64,000 nucleotides of DNA from Planctomycetota bacterium (lineage in GTDB: Bacteria; Planctomycetota; UBA1135; JACQFD01). The stretch covers positions 124,001 to 188,000 of the forward strand of contig JACQFD010000006.1 of assembly GCA_016200225.1 (NCBI GenBank), written 5' to 3'. The position numbers were made by a program, and so were the translations under genes. Below, piece after piece: positions 52,510-60,651 of this stretch. The first letter of the stretch is position 1. Each line of letters opens with the position of its first letter. A model generated the notes under the pieces. That model ran no database searches. It saw nothing but the letters and a program-made list of their open reading frames with translations, and was not told the DNA's origin.

Positions 52510-54387
52510 ATGTGCGGCCTCTGCGGAATCTATAAATTTAATAAAGCCGATCCCGACGAAGACCTCGTCGTGCGGATGCGCGACGCCCTCGCGCACCGCG
52601 GGCCCGACGACGCCGGAATTTACAAATCCCCCGGCGTTTGTTTCGGTTTTCGCCGGCTTTCGATCATCGACGTCGCGGGCGGCCACCAGCCGTTATTTAA
52701 CGAAGACGGCACGGTCGCCGTCATGTTGAACGGAGAAATATATAATTATCGGGAACTGCGCGATCGATTATTAAAACGCGGGCACCGGCTCGCGACGAAA
52801 TCCGACACGGAAGTGATCGCTCATTTGTATGAAGAGTACGGGCCCGATTTCGTGCATGAACTGCGCGGAATGTTCGCGATCGCCGTGCACGACTCGAAGC
52901 GCCGCCGCATGGTGCTCGCGCGCGACCGCCTCGGCATCAAACCGATGTACATCCGGCGGACGAACGATGCTATCTATTTCGGTTCCGAATTGAAATCGAT
53001 TCTCGCGGACGCAACATTAAGAAAAGAAATCGATGCGACGTCGGTGCTCGATTTCTTAACAATACGTTCGGTGCCCGCGCCGAAATCCGTATTGAAAGGC
53101 GTCGAAAAACTGCGGCAGGGCACGCGCCTCGTCGCGGATGCGGATGGAACTGTAAAGATCGAGGAGTATTGGCGTCCGTCGTTCGCGAATCCGCTCACGG
53201 ATTCGCCGGGCGCGATCGCGGAGGAACTATCATATCGATTGGACGAAGCTGTAAAATTAAGAATGATCGCCGAAGTGCCGCTCGGCGCGTTCCTCTCGGG
53301 CGGCGTCGATTCCTCGGCCGTCGTCGCGTCGATGGCGCGCCAGAGTTCATTACCAATAAAAACCTGTTCCGTCGGTTTCGAAGACCGCGAGCACGACGAA
53401 CGCGAACAGGCCGCATTTGTTGCAAATTTATTCAAAACGGATCATTGGTCGCGGCTCGTACCGGCCGATCCCGCGCTCGTCCTCGACACGCTTCCCGAAT
53501 ATTTCGACGAGCCGTTTTCGGACTCGTCCGCGGTTCCTACTTATATTGTATCGAAACTCGCGCGCGAGCGCGTGACCGTCGCGCTCTCGGGCGACGGCGG
53601 CGACGAGAGTTTCGCCGGATACCGACGTTACAAATACGACGCGCTCGAGAACCGCGTTCGCGCGCTCGTTCCGGCGGGCGTTCTCGAGCCGGCGGCGCGC
53701 GCGTTTTCTACAATTGCGCCGTCGGGGCCGAGAGTTCCGCGCTGGATGCGCGGAAAAACGTTATTAACAAATCTCGCGCGCGATCCGGCCCGCGCATACT
53801 TTTATTCGGTTTCGGCGACGCCCGTCGAGGTCGCGCGCGCGGTTCTCGCGCCCGATCTGCGCAAAGCGTGCGCGGGTTACGATCCCTTCGACGACTGGAA
53901 ACAACATTACGACGACGCCGACACGGACGATCCGCTGGGTAAAATATTATATACGGACATCCGGACCTATCTCGCGGACGATATATTAACGAAAGTCGAC
54001 CGCGCGTCGATGGCCGTGTCGCTGGAGGCGCGCGTGCCGGTGATCGATCATAAATTCATCGAATGGACCAGCCGGATTCCGAGTTCGTTAAAATTAAAGA
54101 ACGGCGGCGGAAAATATATATTCAAACGCGCGCTCGAAGCGCGGCTTCCCGCGCGGATTCTTTATGGTAAAAAGCACGGCTTCTCGGTGCCGCTTTCGAA
54201 ATGGACGCGGAGCGATTTCGCGGGGCCCCTCGACGAGGTCGCACGGACGGGCGCGGGCGGGCTGCTCGATGGAACTGTAATATCACAATTGTTAGCGGAG
54301 CACCGCGGACGCGAGGCCGACCACTCGGAAATCCTCTACGCGGCTCTCGTGCTCGACCGGTGGCGAAACCGCTGGATGCGTTCGTAA
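52510..54387 (+). CDS. asnB: asparagine synthase-like glutamine amidotransferase of a polysaccharide locus
   Basis: 625 residues from ATG 52510. N-terminal class II glutaminase MCGLCGIYKF (Cys2), LAHRGPDDAG, RLSIIDVAGGHQP and MLNGEIYNYREL; C-terminal synthetase with the PP-loop SGGVDSSAV and GDGGDESFAGYRR, and VDRASMAVSLEARVPV. It could make asparagine, but enzymes of this kind within exosortase-type polysaccharide loci (amidotransferase 1 group) are thought to amidate a uronic acid or similar group in the glycan, which fits the uronate-making genes upstream. The reading upstream to 52345 overlaps the ligase gene and was discarded. Confidence 0.9.
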   Translation: MCGLCGIYKFNKADPDEDLVVRMRDALAHRGPDDAGIYKSPGVCFGFRRLSIIDVAGGHQPLFNEDGTVAVMLNGEIYNYRELRDRLLKRGHRLATKSDTEVIAHLYEEYGPDFVHELRGMFAIAVHDSKRRRMVLARDRLGIKPMYIRRTNDAIYFGSELKSILADATLRKEIDATSVLDFLTIRSVPAPKSVLKGVEKLRQGTRLVADADGTVKIEEYWRPSFANPLTDSPGAIAEELSYRLDEAVKLRMIAEVPLGAFLSGGVDSSAVVASMARQSSLPIKTCSVGFEDREHDEREQAAFVANLFKTDHWSRLVPADPALVLDTLPEYFDEPFSDSSAVPTYIVSKLARERVTVALSGDGGDESFAGYRRYKYDALENRVRALVPAGVLEPAARAFSTIAPSGPRVPRWMRGKTLLTNLARDPARAYFYSVSATPVEVARAVLAPDLRKACAGYDPFDDWKQHYDDADTDDPLGKILYTDIRTYLADDILTKVDRASMAVSLEARVPVIDHKFIEWTSRIPSSLKLKNGGGKYIFKRALEARLPARILYGKKHGFSVPLSKWTRSDFAGPLDEVARTGAGGLLDGTVISQLLAEHRGREADHSEILYAALVLDRWRNRWMRS

Positions 54388-54399
54388 CGATAAATCGGC

Positions 54400-55581
54400 G
54401 TGAATATCGTAACATTCACGAATTTGTATCCGAGCGCGTCGCGGCGCACGCACGGCGTTTTCATCGAGGAGCGCATGGCGCGCTACGCGGAACGTTATCA
54501 TTGCAATCTGCGCGTGGTCGCGCCCGTGCCGTGGTTTCCGATCCGAAGCGGATTCGGCGAATATTCGCGATTGGCGTCGACGCCGATACAGGAGACGCGC
54601 CGCGGAATCGTCGTCGAACATCCGCGGTTTTTCTTAATACCAAAAATCGGCATGCGTTTCGCGCCGGGAGCGTGGACCCGCGGTTGCCGCGGCATATTGC
54701 AACAATTACACTCGACCGCGAAAATCGATTTGTTAGATGCTCATTATTTATATCCGGATTGCATCGCGGCCGTCCGGCTCGCGCGCGAAATGCGCATTCC
54801 CGTGACCGTGAGCGCGCGCGGGACCGACGGACACTTGATCGGTAATATGTCCGGTCCCCGCGATTTGATACGCGAGGCGTGCCTCGCCGCGTCGGCGGTC
54901 ATCGCCGTCTCGGAGGCGCTCGGCGAACAATTGGCGGAAATCGGCGTGCCGCGCGGGAAAATTAATATTGTAAAAAACGGCGTCGACGTCGACGCGTTCG
55001 CGCCGAGGCCGGGCGCCGCCGCGAAACGGCTCGGACCGGGCCGCGTGATGCTCGGGGTCGGCCGGCTCGTCAAGGCGAAAGGCTGGCATCTCGCGATCGA
55101 CGCGCTCGCGAATCTTTGTATTCGTTTTCCCGATTTGAATCTTTATATCGCCGGGCGGGGAGTCGAACACGGCCGGCTCGCGGCGCAGGCGATTTCGCGC
55201 GGCGTCGCCGACCGGGTTCACTTTCTCGGCGAAGTCGCGCACGAAAACATTCCGCAATTGTTATGGGGCGCGGATCGTTTACTTTTGCCGTCGTTTCGCG
55301 AGGGCCATCCGAATGTCGTCATGGAGGCGCTCGCCGCCGGCGTGCCCGTGATTGCAACAAAATCGGGCGGCATTCCGGAGATTATAAATGATCGTTTCGG
55401 CGATCTCGCGGCGACGACCGACGTGCCGGGCGTGCAAGCCGCGATCGAGCGGTCGCTCGGGCGCGTATTCGATCGCGCAGTTTTCGAAGCGGCGCGTCCG
55501 TCGATGCGCTGGGACTTTACAATTGAAAAGCTGCATGGCGTTTTCGGAAAAGCTCTCGCCGCCGGACCGCCTCCGGCGTAG
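54400..55581 (+). CDS. GT4 family glycosyltransferase
   Basis: 393 residues, GT-B fold. N-terminal TFTNLYPSASRRTHGVFIEER opens the acceptor domain; the C-terminal domain has MLGVGRLVKAKGWHLAIDA, VHFLGEVAHENIPQLLWGAD and the signature LPSFREGHPNVVMEALAAGVPVIA with the nucleotide-binding Glu residues. It probably adds a sugar to the lipid-linked repeat unit in the cytoplasm. Start is GTG 54400, 13 nt after asnB. A second GT4 gene starts 7 nt after it. Confidence 0.9.
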   Translation: MNIVTFTNLYPSASRRTHGVFIEERMARYAERYHCNLRVVAPVPWFPIRSGFGEYSRLASTPIQETRRGIVVEHPRFFLIPKIGMRFAPGAWTRGCRGILQQLHSTAKIDLLDAHYLYPDCIAAVRLAREMRIPVTVSARGTDGHLIGNMSGPRDLIREACLAASAVIAVSEALGEQLAEIGVPRGKINIVKNGVDVDAFAPRPGAAAKRLGPGRVMLGVGRLVKAKGWHLAIDALANLCIRFPDLNLYIAGRGVEHGRLAAQAISRGVADRVHFLGEVAHENIPQLLWGADRLLLPSFREGHPNVVMEALAAGVPVIATKSGGIPEIINDRFGDLAATTDVPGVQAAIERSLGRVFDRAVFEAARPSMRWDFTIEKLHGVFGKALAAGPPPA

Positions 55582-55587
55582 CGGTTT

Positions 55588-56757
55588 ATGGTAAATATAC
55601 TATATCACCACCGCACGGCCGCCGACGACGGACAGGCCGTGCACATTCGCGAATTGCAGGCGGCGTTCGCGCGCGCGGGCCACGCGCTCCGCGAAGTGGC
55701 GATCGTGAAACGTTCGAATACAAACGATCCGCACGCGCGCTCGCTGCTCGGTCGCGTCGCCGACGCGTTGCCGTCGTTCGTTCGCGAATGGATGGAACAT
55801 GCTTACGATATCGCCGGCGCGCGCGCGCTGCGCGCGGAGATTCATAAGCATCGCCCCGATTTCATATATGAACGATACGCGCTTTCGACCGCGTGCGGCG
55901 CGCGCGTTTCCGCGGAGTTTAAGATTCCGTTCGTACTCGAGGTCAATTCGCCGCTCGTCGACGAGGTTACTCGCACGCGCGGGCTCGTGTTTCAAGAGTG
56001 GGCGCGGAAAAAGGAGGACTTTATATTAAGTTCCGCGGCGCTCGTCGCCGTCGTGAGCGGCGAACTCGCGAAATTCGTAAAATCGCGCGGCGTGCCCGAT
56101 TCGCGCATTGTCCTGACGCCGAACGGCGTCGAGTGGAATCGTTATATCAATTTAACGAAACGGACGGATTTATTGGATCGGTGGAACGTGCGCGGCAAGC
56201 GCATCGTCGGTTTCACCGGATTCGTTCGCGACTGGCACCGACTCGATCTCGCGTTCGAGGCGATGGCGATGAAGAATTTACATAAAAAAAACGCGATCAT
56301 TATGATCGTCGGCGAGGGGCCGGCCGTGCCGAAGCTCGAGCAGCGCGCTCGCGAACTCGGCATCGAGGAGTTCGTGCGTTTTTGTGGTAAAGTGCCGCAC
56401 GCGGAAATACAAGGCTATGTCGCGCTGTTCGACGTCGCGCTCGTCACCGCGATCAATCCATACGCATCGCCGCTCAAGTTATTTGAATACTTGGCGGCCG
56501 GCGTCGCGACGCTCGTCGTCGATCAGCCGAATTTGCGGGAGATTGTCACGGAGAGCAGCGCGCGGTTTTTTCCGCCGAACGACGTGACGGCGCTCGCGCG
56601 CGCTCTCGAGGAACTCGTCACGCGCCCCGACGTCGCGGCTGCGATCGGCGCCGCCGGCCGCGCGCTCATCCGCGAGCGGGATTATACGTGGGACGGCAAT
56701 GTTCGCAGAATCATGGCCGCGCTCGAAAAGAATGGTTTGGGATTGAATAATACTTAA
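55588..56757 (+). CDS. GT4 family glycosyltransferase
   Basis: 389 residues, GT-B fold. The N-terminus MVNILYHHRTAADDGQAVHIREL has the short form of the opening motif found in glycosyltransferases of exosortase-type loci. ALVAVVSGELAKFVKSRG, VLTPNGVEWNRY, VGFTGFVRDWHRLD and SPLKLFEYLAAGVATLVVD mark the donor domain. Its specificity is unknown. It is tightly spaced after the preceding GT4 gene and before the deacetylase gene (36 nt). Confidence 0.9.
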   Translation: MVNILYHHRTAADDGQAVHIRELQAAFARAGHALREVAIVKRSNTNDPHARSLLGRVADALPSFVREWMEHAYDIAGARALRAEIHKHRPDFIYERYALSTACGARVSAEFKIPFVLEVNSPLVDEVTRTRGLVFQEWARKKEDFILSSAALVAVVSGELAKFVKSRGVPDSRIVLTPNGVEWNRYINLTKRTDLLDRWNVRGKRIVGFTGFVRDWHRLDLAFEAMAMKNLHKKNAIIMIVGEGPAVPKLEQRARELGIEEFVRFCGKVPHAEIQGYVALFDVALVTAINPYASPLKLFEYLAAGVATLVVDQPNLREIVTESSARFFPPNDVTALARALEELVTRPDVAAAIGAAGRALIRERDYTWDGNVRRIMAALEKNGLGLNNT

Positions 56758-56792
56758 GAAGCGTATAATAAATAATCGATCGCAACGATTCC

Positions 56793-57671
56793 ATGAACGC
56801 CACGCCGCCCATTCACGCGCTCAGTTTCGACGTGGAAGAACACTTCCAGGTTGCTAATTTTGCGCGCGTGATCTCGCGCGGCGCGTGGGACTCCGAACCG
56901 TCGCGCGTCGAGCGCAATACTCATATTATTCTGGATTTGTGCGATCGCGCGAACGTGAAGGCCACATTCTTTACATTAGGTTGGGTCGCGGAACGCCGCA
57001 AAAACCTCGTTCGCGAAATTGTAACAAGGGGCCACGAACTCGCCTCGCACGGCTACGATCATCAATTCGTCGACGCGCTCGGCGAACGCGGATTTCGCGA
57101 AGACGTTCGAAAGACAAAACAAATTCTGGAGAACGCGTGCGGCGCGCGCATTCTCGGATTCCGCGCGTCGACGTTTACAATTACAAAACGCACGCCGTGG
57201 GCATTGCAAATTCTGGCCGAGGAAAATTACCGATACGACGCGTCGATTTTTCCAGTGCGGCATCCGGCCTACGGCATCCCCGACGCGCCGCGCAACGTCC
57301 GGATTGAGAATTTACAAAACGGAAAGTCGATCGTCGAATTTCCGCCGCTGACGCTGCGGATGTTCGGCAGGAATATCGGCGCGGGCGGCGGCGGATATTT
57401 TCGGTTATTTCCCTATTGGTATACTTCCTATGCGTTTTCGCGCGCTGCGCGCGAAGGTCTTGCGGGATCGTTATATTTACATCCGTGGGAGTTCGATCCG
57501 CAGCAGCCGCGCGTCGAGGCGGGCGCGATCGCGACGTTTCGCCACCGCGTGAATCTCGCGAAAACCGAAGCCCGCCTCGAGCGTCTGCTGGCGGCGCATC
57601 CGTTTACGACAATGCGCCGCGCGATCGAATCGTCCCTCGGAAACGACGTGTTCAATCATATAAAAAATTAA
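56793..57671 (+). CDS. polysaccharide deacetylase (NodB fold) of the exosortase-locus subfamily
   Basis: 292 residues. The metal motif starts ALSFDVEEHFQVANF, with Asp13 and Glu15 where classic NodB enzymes have the two catalytic Asp residues, an arrangement typical of the DUF3473-associated subfamily. HELASHGYDHQF supplies the metal His residues, and ATFFTLGW and GFRASTFTITK follow. The C-terminal DUF3473-like part contains SLYLHPWEFDPQQP. It probably removes acetyl groups from the polymer or a precursor. No signal peptide is evident. Confidence 0.9.
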   Translation: MNATPPIHALSFDVEEHFQVANFARVISRGAWDSEPSRVERNTHIILDLCDRANVKATFFTLGWVAERRKNLVREIVTRGHELASHGYDHQFVDALGERGFREDVRKTKQILENACGARILGFRASTFTITKRTPWALQILAEENYRYDASIFPVRHPAYGIPDAPRNVRIENLQNGKSIVEFPPLTLRMFGRNIGAGGGGYFRLFPYWYTSYAFSRAAREGLAGSLYLHPWEFDPQQPRVEAGAIATFRHRVNLAKTEARLERLLAAHPFTTMRRAIESSLGNDVFNHIKN

Positions 57672-57699
57672 ACTCTAACATGGCGGGGCGACCCGCGTG

Positions 57700-58329
57700 A
57701 TGACTCCAATGCTCCCGAAACAACCAATCCCATGGGCCGCGGCCGCCGCGGCGGTCTTGCTCGCGCTTTCGTCCGCGCAACAGGGCAAATCCGACGACTC
57801 GACACTACAATTGGATTTCCAAAAGAGCGAACTTCCGCCCGGCTGGCAGATTTCGCCGAAAAGTTGGAAGATCGAAGGCGGCGAACTGCGCGGCGAAGGG
57901 GGCGGCACGCTCGATCGCGTCGTTCCCGTTTCGGGCGATTTTACAATTACATTCGACGGCTGGACCGAGGAAAAAGGAAGCTTCGAAGTAAAGATTCTCG
58001 ACGCGAAAGGGGAAAAGGAATATTACACATTTGCATACGGCGGACGCTACCATCAGGTCCTCAAGGGTCCGAAGTGTTGTATATTAAAGGAGGACCGCTT
58101 CGTCGCCGTCGACGACAAAATGTGGATTTTTCCGGGGCGAATGTTTCATTTCGAAGTTCGCGGCGTGAAACATCAATTCCAAATGTTTTTGAATCAGGAA
58201 CTCGGCCCCGTGTTCGTCGATGCGGCGCCGCCCGACGACGAATCCTATCGAATCCGCATCGTGTCGGGCACCGACGGAAAGAAAGATAAGATTCGAATAG
58301 ATAATGTTAAGATAGAACTGCGAAAATGA
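57700..58329 (+). CDS. secreted DUF1080-like / jelly-roll protein, unknown function
   Basis: 209 residues from ATG 57700 (alternatives GTG 57697, ATG 57709). A signal peptide is seen to about residue 27 (AAAAVLLALSSAQ). The rest is a beta sandwich with FQKSELPPGWQISPKSWKIEGGELRGEG and FTITFDGWTEEKGSFEVKILD in pieces, the pattern of the 3-keto-disaccharide hydrolase/LamG-like DUF1080 fold common in planctomycetes. No catalytic residues could be identified, so binding of sugars is as likely as hydrolysis. It overlaps the following lipoprotein gene by 4 nt (ATGA). Confidence 0.65.
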   Translation: MTPMLPKQPIPWAAAAAAVLLALSSAQQGKSDDSTLQLDFQKSELPPGWQISPKSWKIEGGELRGEGGGTLDRVVPVSGDFTITFDGWTEEKGSFEVKILDAKGEKEYYTFAYGGRYHQVLKGPKCCILKEDRFVAVDDKMWIFPGRMFHFEVRGVKHQFQMFLNQELGPVFVDAAPPDDESYRIRIVSGTDGKKDKIRIDNVKIELRK

Positions 58330-59138
58330 AAATTTCGGCGGCGGCCGCCGCGGTTGGCATTTTGTTCGCGGGTTGCGCGGCGCGCGACCGCTCGACGGAC
58401 ATGCCATCGCGGGCGGGCGGTGCGCGGCCGCCCGAACCCCCCGCGCTCACCGAGTGGCATCGCGAAGCCGTGATTTCGCGCGCGTGGGGAGCGAATATTT
58501 ATTTTATGAATCACGCGGACGCGTCGATTTGCGACGATACGATCGTTGGATTATTACAATTACAATACGACTGGCTCCGGCGGTATCTCGGCGCCGGCCC
58601 GCGCTGGATTTATTGTCATACGAGCGGAAAATATACTCTAGGATTCTCGATCATGGCCGGCGCGCCGGGCGGAGCGCCGTGGCCGGAGATGTTCCTACAG
58701 GCGGGCGGCATTTTCGACACCGAGAGCAATTATGCGCACGAAATGACGCATTGTTTTAATAGTTATTTCGGCAACATGCCGCACTGGTTCAACGAATCGA
58801 TGGCCGATGTAACTTATTTTGACAGCGAAGTATATTTATATCACCGGCGGCGTGAAACGGAATTTATCAAAGCCTTCGACCGCGTCGATCATCGCAGTTA
58901 CGAATTGATGCAATTGCGCGGCCGCTTCGGCGCGGAGTTCTTCCCGAATGTATATCGTATATTCGCGCGGAACCTCGGAGAATGCCGCCGGGCGCTCGGC
59001 AATGACAGCGATTTGGAAACTAAGAATAGGTTCATCGTCTCGGCGATGTCGGAAGCCGCGGGCGTCGATTTATTACCTATGATGGAGCGCGAATTTGGAT
59101 TTAATGTAAAGACGCGGGAACGGCAGCGGGGGTATTGA
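58326..59138 (+). CDS. HExxH zinc metallopeptidase-like lipoprotein
   Basis: 270 residues. The signal peptide ends LFAGC with lipidated Cys17. The zinc motif HEMTH occupies 138-142 and is followed about 15 residues later by PHWFNESMAD, whose Glu would be the third ligand (gluzincin arrangement). The remaining C-terminal part is helical. I do not recognise a named family, although the layout resembles basic secretory or peptidase MA-like proteins. It is anchored to a membrane and presumably faces the periplasm or the exterior. It is translationally coupled to the gene before it and convergent with the next one. Confidence 0.75.
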   Translation: MKISAAAAAVGILFAGCAARDRSTDMPSRAGGARPPEPPALTEWHREAVISRAWGANIYFMNHADASICDDTIVGLLQLQYDWLRRYLGAGPRWIYCHTSGKYTLGFSIMAGAPGGAPWPEMFLQAGGIFDTESNYAHEMTHCFNSYFGNMPHWFNESMADVTYFDSEVYLYHRRRETEFIKAFDRVDHRSYELMQLRGRFGAEFFPNVYRIFARNLGECRRALGNDSDLETKNRFIVSAMSEAAGVDLLPMMEREFGFNVKTRERQRGY

Positions 59139-59145
59139 TAATATT

Positions 59146-60483
59146 CTAATACGCGCTGTCGAGAATGGTCAATTCGGACGCCGCGCCGAGGATGGCATTG
59201 CCCGTGGTGAAATCGACGAAAATCGATTGTACAAAAAAGACGGATGCCTGCACGGTCGGCGGAAGCGGGCCGAGCGCGACGACGGTTGTGAGCGTGCCGT
59301 TGCCGGGGACGACGCCGGCGTCGAAGGCGTCGATTGTTAATAAATCGGGAAGCAGAATGCCGAGCAGGGAGGGGGCGGAGAAGGGCGCGGCGCCGTTCGA
59401 GAATACAATAAACGCCTCTTCGCCGGGCGCGCCCTTCGAAAATTGTAATGTAAGATTCTGCTGCTCGCGAACGGGCGACGGCATTGTAAACGATCGCGAC
59501 GTTCCCGGATAATTTGTAATCGTTCCCGTCGTGGTTTTGATCCCGACGCCCGGCGACGGCGGATTCGCGGAGCACTGGGATCCGCCTTGCGAAATGCCGG
59601 CGGCGCCGCCGAAGAAAGTACAATTCAGATTTGTAAATTGATTAAAACTCGAGCCGGCGAGCCAGATTCCATTGCCGCCGTTGCCGCCGAAGCCGCAAAA
59701 GGATGGAAACGGCGCGCTGTCGACCCCGGCGCCGCCGCCGCCGCCGCGAAAGAGCGTTCCGGAGGCGAAAACCGTGGAATTTGTACATTGCGCGCCGTTG
59801 CCGCCCGCGCCGCCATTTGTTGTAAACCCGCTCGTGACGCCGGCGTCGCCGCCGCGGCGGCCCTTCGACTGGCAATCATACAATACGAGATTGCAGTGAT
59901 CCGCGTCGAGGCCGGTGCCGCCCTTCGCGCCGTCGGCATATACGGTTGTCATCGGAGCCGAAACTCCGAAACCGCCGGTCAGAACGCATTGTAATAATAT
60001 ACAGTTGTCGCAATGTGCTGCGACGGCCGCGGAACCGCCCGCGTAGAATCCCGGGGTATCGACTCCGTTCGCGCCGGAAATATTGCATCCTTCGATCCAA
60101 AGGCCGCCCGTGTCGTTTTGTAAATTCAAGCCCGCCGGCGCGCCTTGTATATTCAATCCGCGCAGGGTCGCCCATTGGGAAATTGTTAAATTTTGAATCG
60201 TCACGGTGCCCGAGACGGCGCAGGCGGCGCCGAGATCGGCGGTGATCGCGAGCGATTTTTGTGTAATTGTGAAAGATGTATAATTTCCCGATCGCACGAG
60301 AATCACGTCGCCGTCGGTCGCGACGGCGACGGCGGGGGCGATATCCGTAAAGTTCGAACCGGCGCCCGCGGCGGCGTCGACGACCCAGATTTGTTGCGCG
60401 GCCAGCGGACCGGATATTAATAATACCGCCGCGATTATATATAATACGGGGGACGGCATGGATTCCAATGAATGACGGATCAT
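59146..60483 (-). CDS. secreted beta-helix-like surface protein with planctomycete-type C-terminal module
   Basis: 445 residues. Signal peptide to AAQ at about residue 30; a shorter start at 60459 (MPSPVLY) is possible. The first 300 residues follow the parallel-beta-helix logic: IAPAVAVATDGDVILVRSG, TVTIQNLTISQ, LRGLNIQGAP and WIEGCNISGANG, with Gly-rich turns (GGNGGNGIW). The final 110 residues are a beta-rich module with TLQFSKGAPGEEAFIVFS, like the end of the 18978-22172 protein. No catalytic residues are recognised; it may be a surface or adhesin-type protein. Confidence 0.72.
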   Translation of the reverse strand: MIRHSLESMPSPVLYIIAAVLLISGPLAAQQIWVVDAAAGAGSNFTDIAPAVAVATDGDVILVRSGNYTSFTITQKSLAITADLGAACAVSGTVTIQNLTISQWATLRGLNIQGAPAGLNLQNDTGGLWIEGCNISGANGVDTPGFYAGGSAAVAAHCDNCILLQCVLTGGFGVSAPMTTVYADGAKGGTGLDADHCNLVLYDCQSKGRRGGDAGVTSGFTTNGGAGGNGAQCTNSTVFASGTLFRGGGGGAGVDSAPFPSFCGFGGNGGNGIWLAGSSFNQFTNLNCTFFGGAAGISQGGSQCSANPPSPGVGIKTTTGTITNYPGTSRSFTMPSPVREQQNLTLQFSKGAPGEEAFIVFSNGAAPFSAPSLLGILLPDLLTIDAFDAGVVPGNGTLTTVVALGPLPPTVQASVFFVQSIFVDFTTGNAILGAASELTILDSAY

Positions 60484-60582
60484 GGTTTGCTCCTGAGCGT
60501 GGATGTCGAGGCGCTGGCGCCCGACACAAAGGTACCCGCGGATCTCAAATTGCGAAACAGCCTCTGTTTTTTCGATGGTGGC

Positions 60583-60590
60583 GCTAGGAT
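60583..60590 (+). promoter_or_regulatory. possible -10 element (GCTAGGAT) upstream of the 60652 gene
   Basis: The octamer found before ald recurs here, 62 nt before the lipoprotein start, within the 168-nt divergent gap 60484-60651, and again downstream of a run of T. No good -35 is present. Low-confidence candidate only. Confidence 0.25.
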
Positions 60591-60651
60591 TTTCGGATCG
60601 ACTGAACGCGTCTGCACGTTGAGGCGGACGCCCCGGCCGCGCATATACACG

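Noticed and set aside
53169-53942. 257-codon plus-strand frame within the amidotransferase gene
   Set aside because: Arg-rich shadow in another frame of a confidently identified gene.
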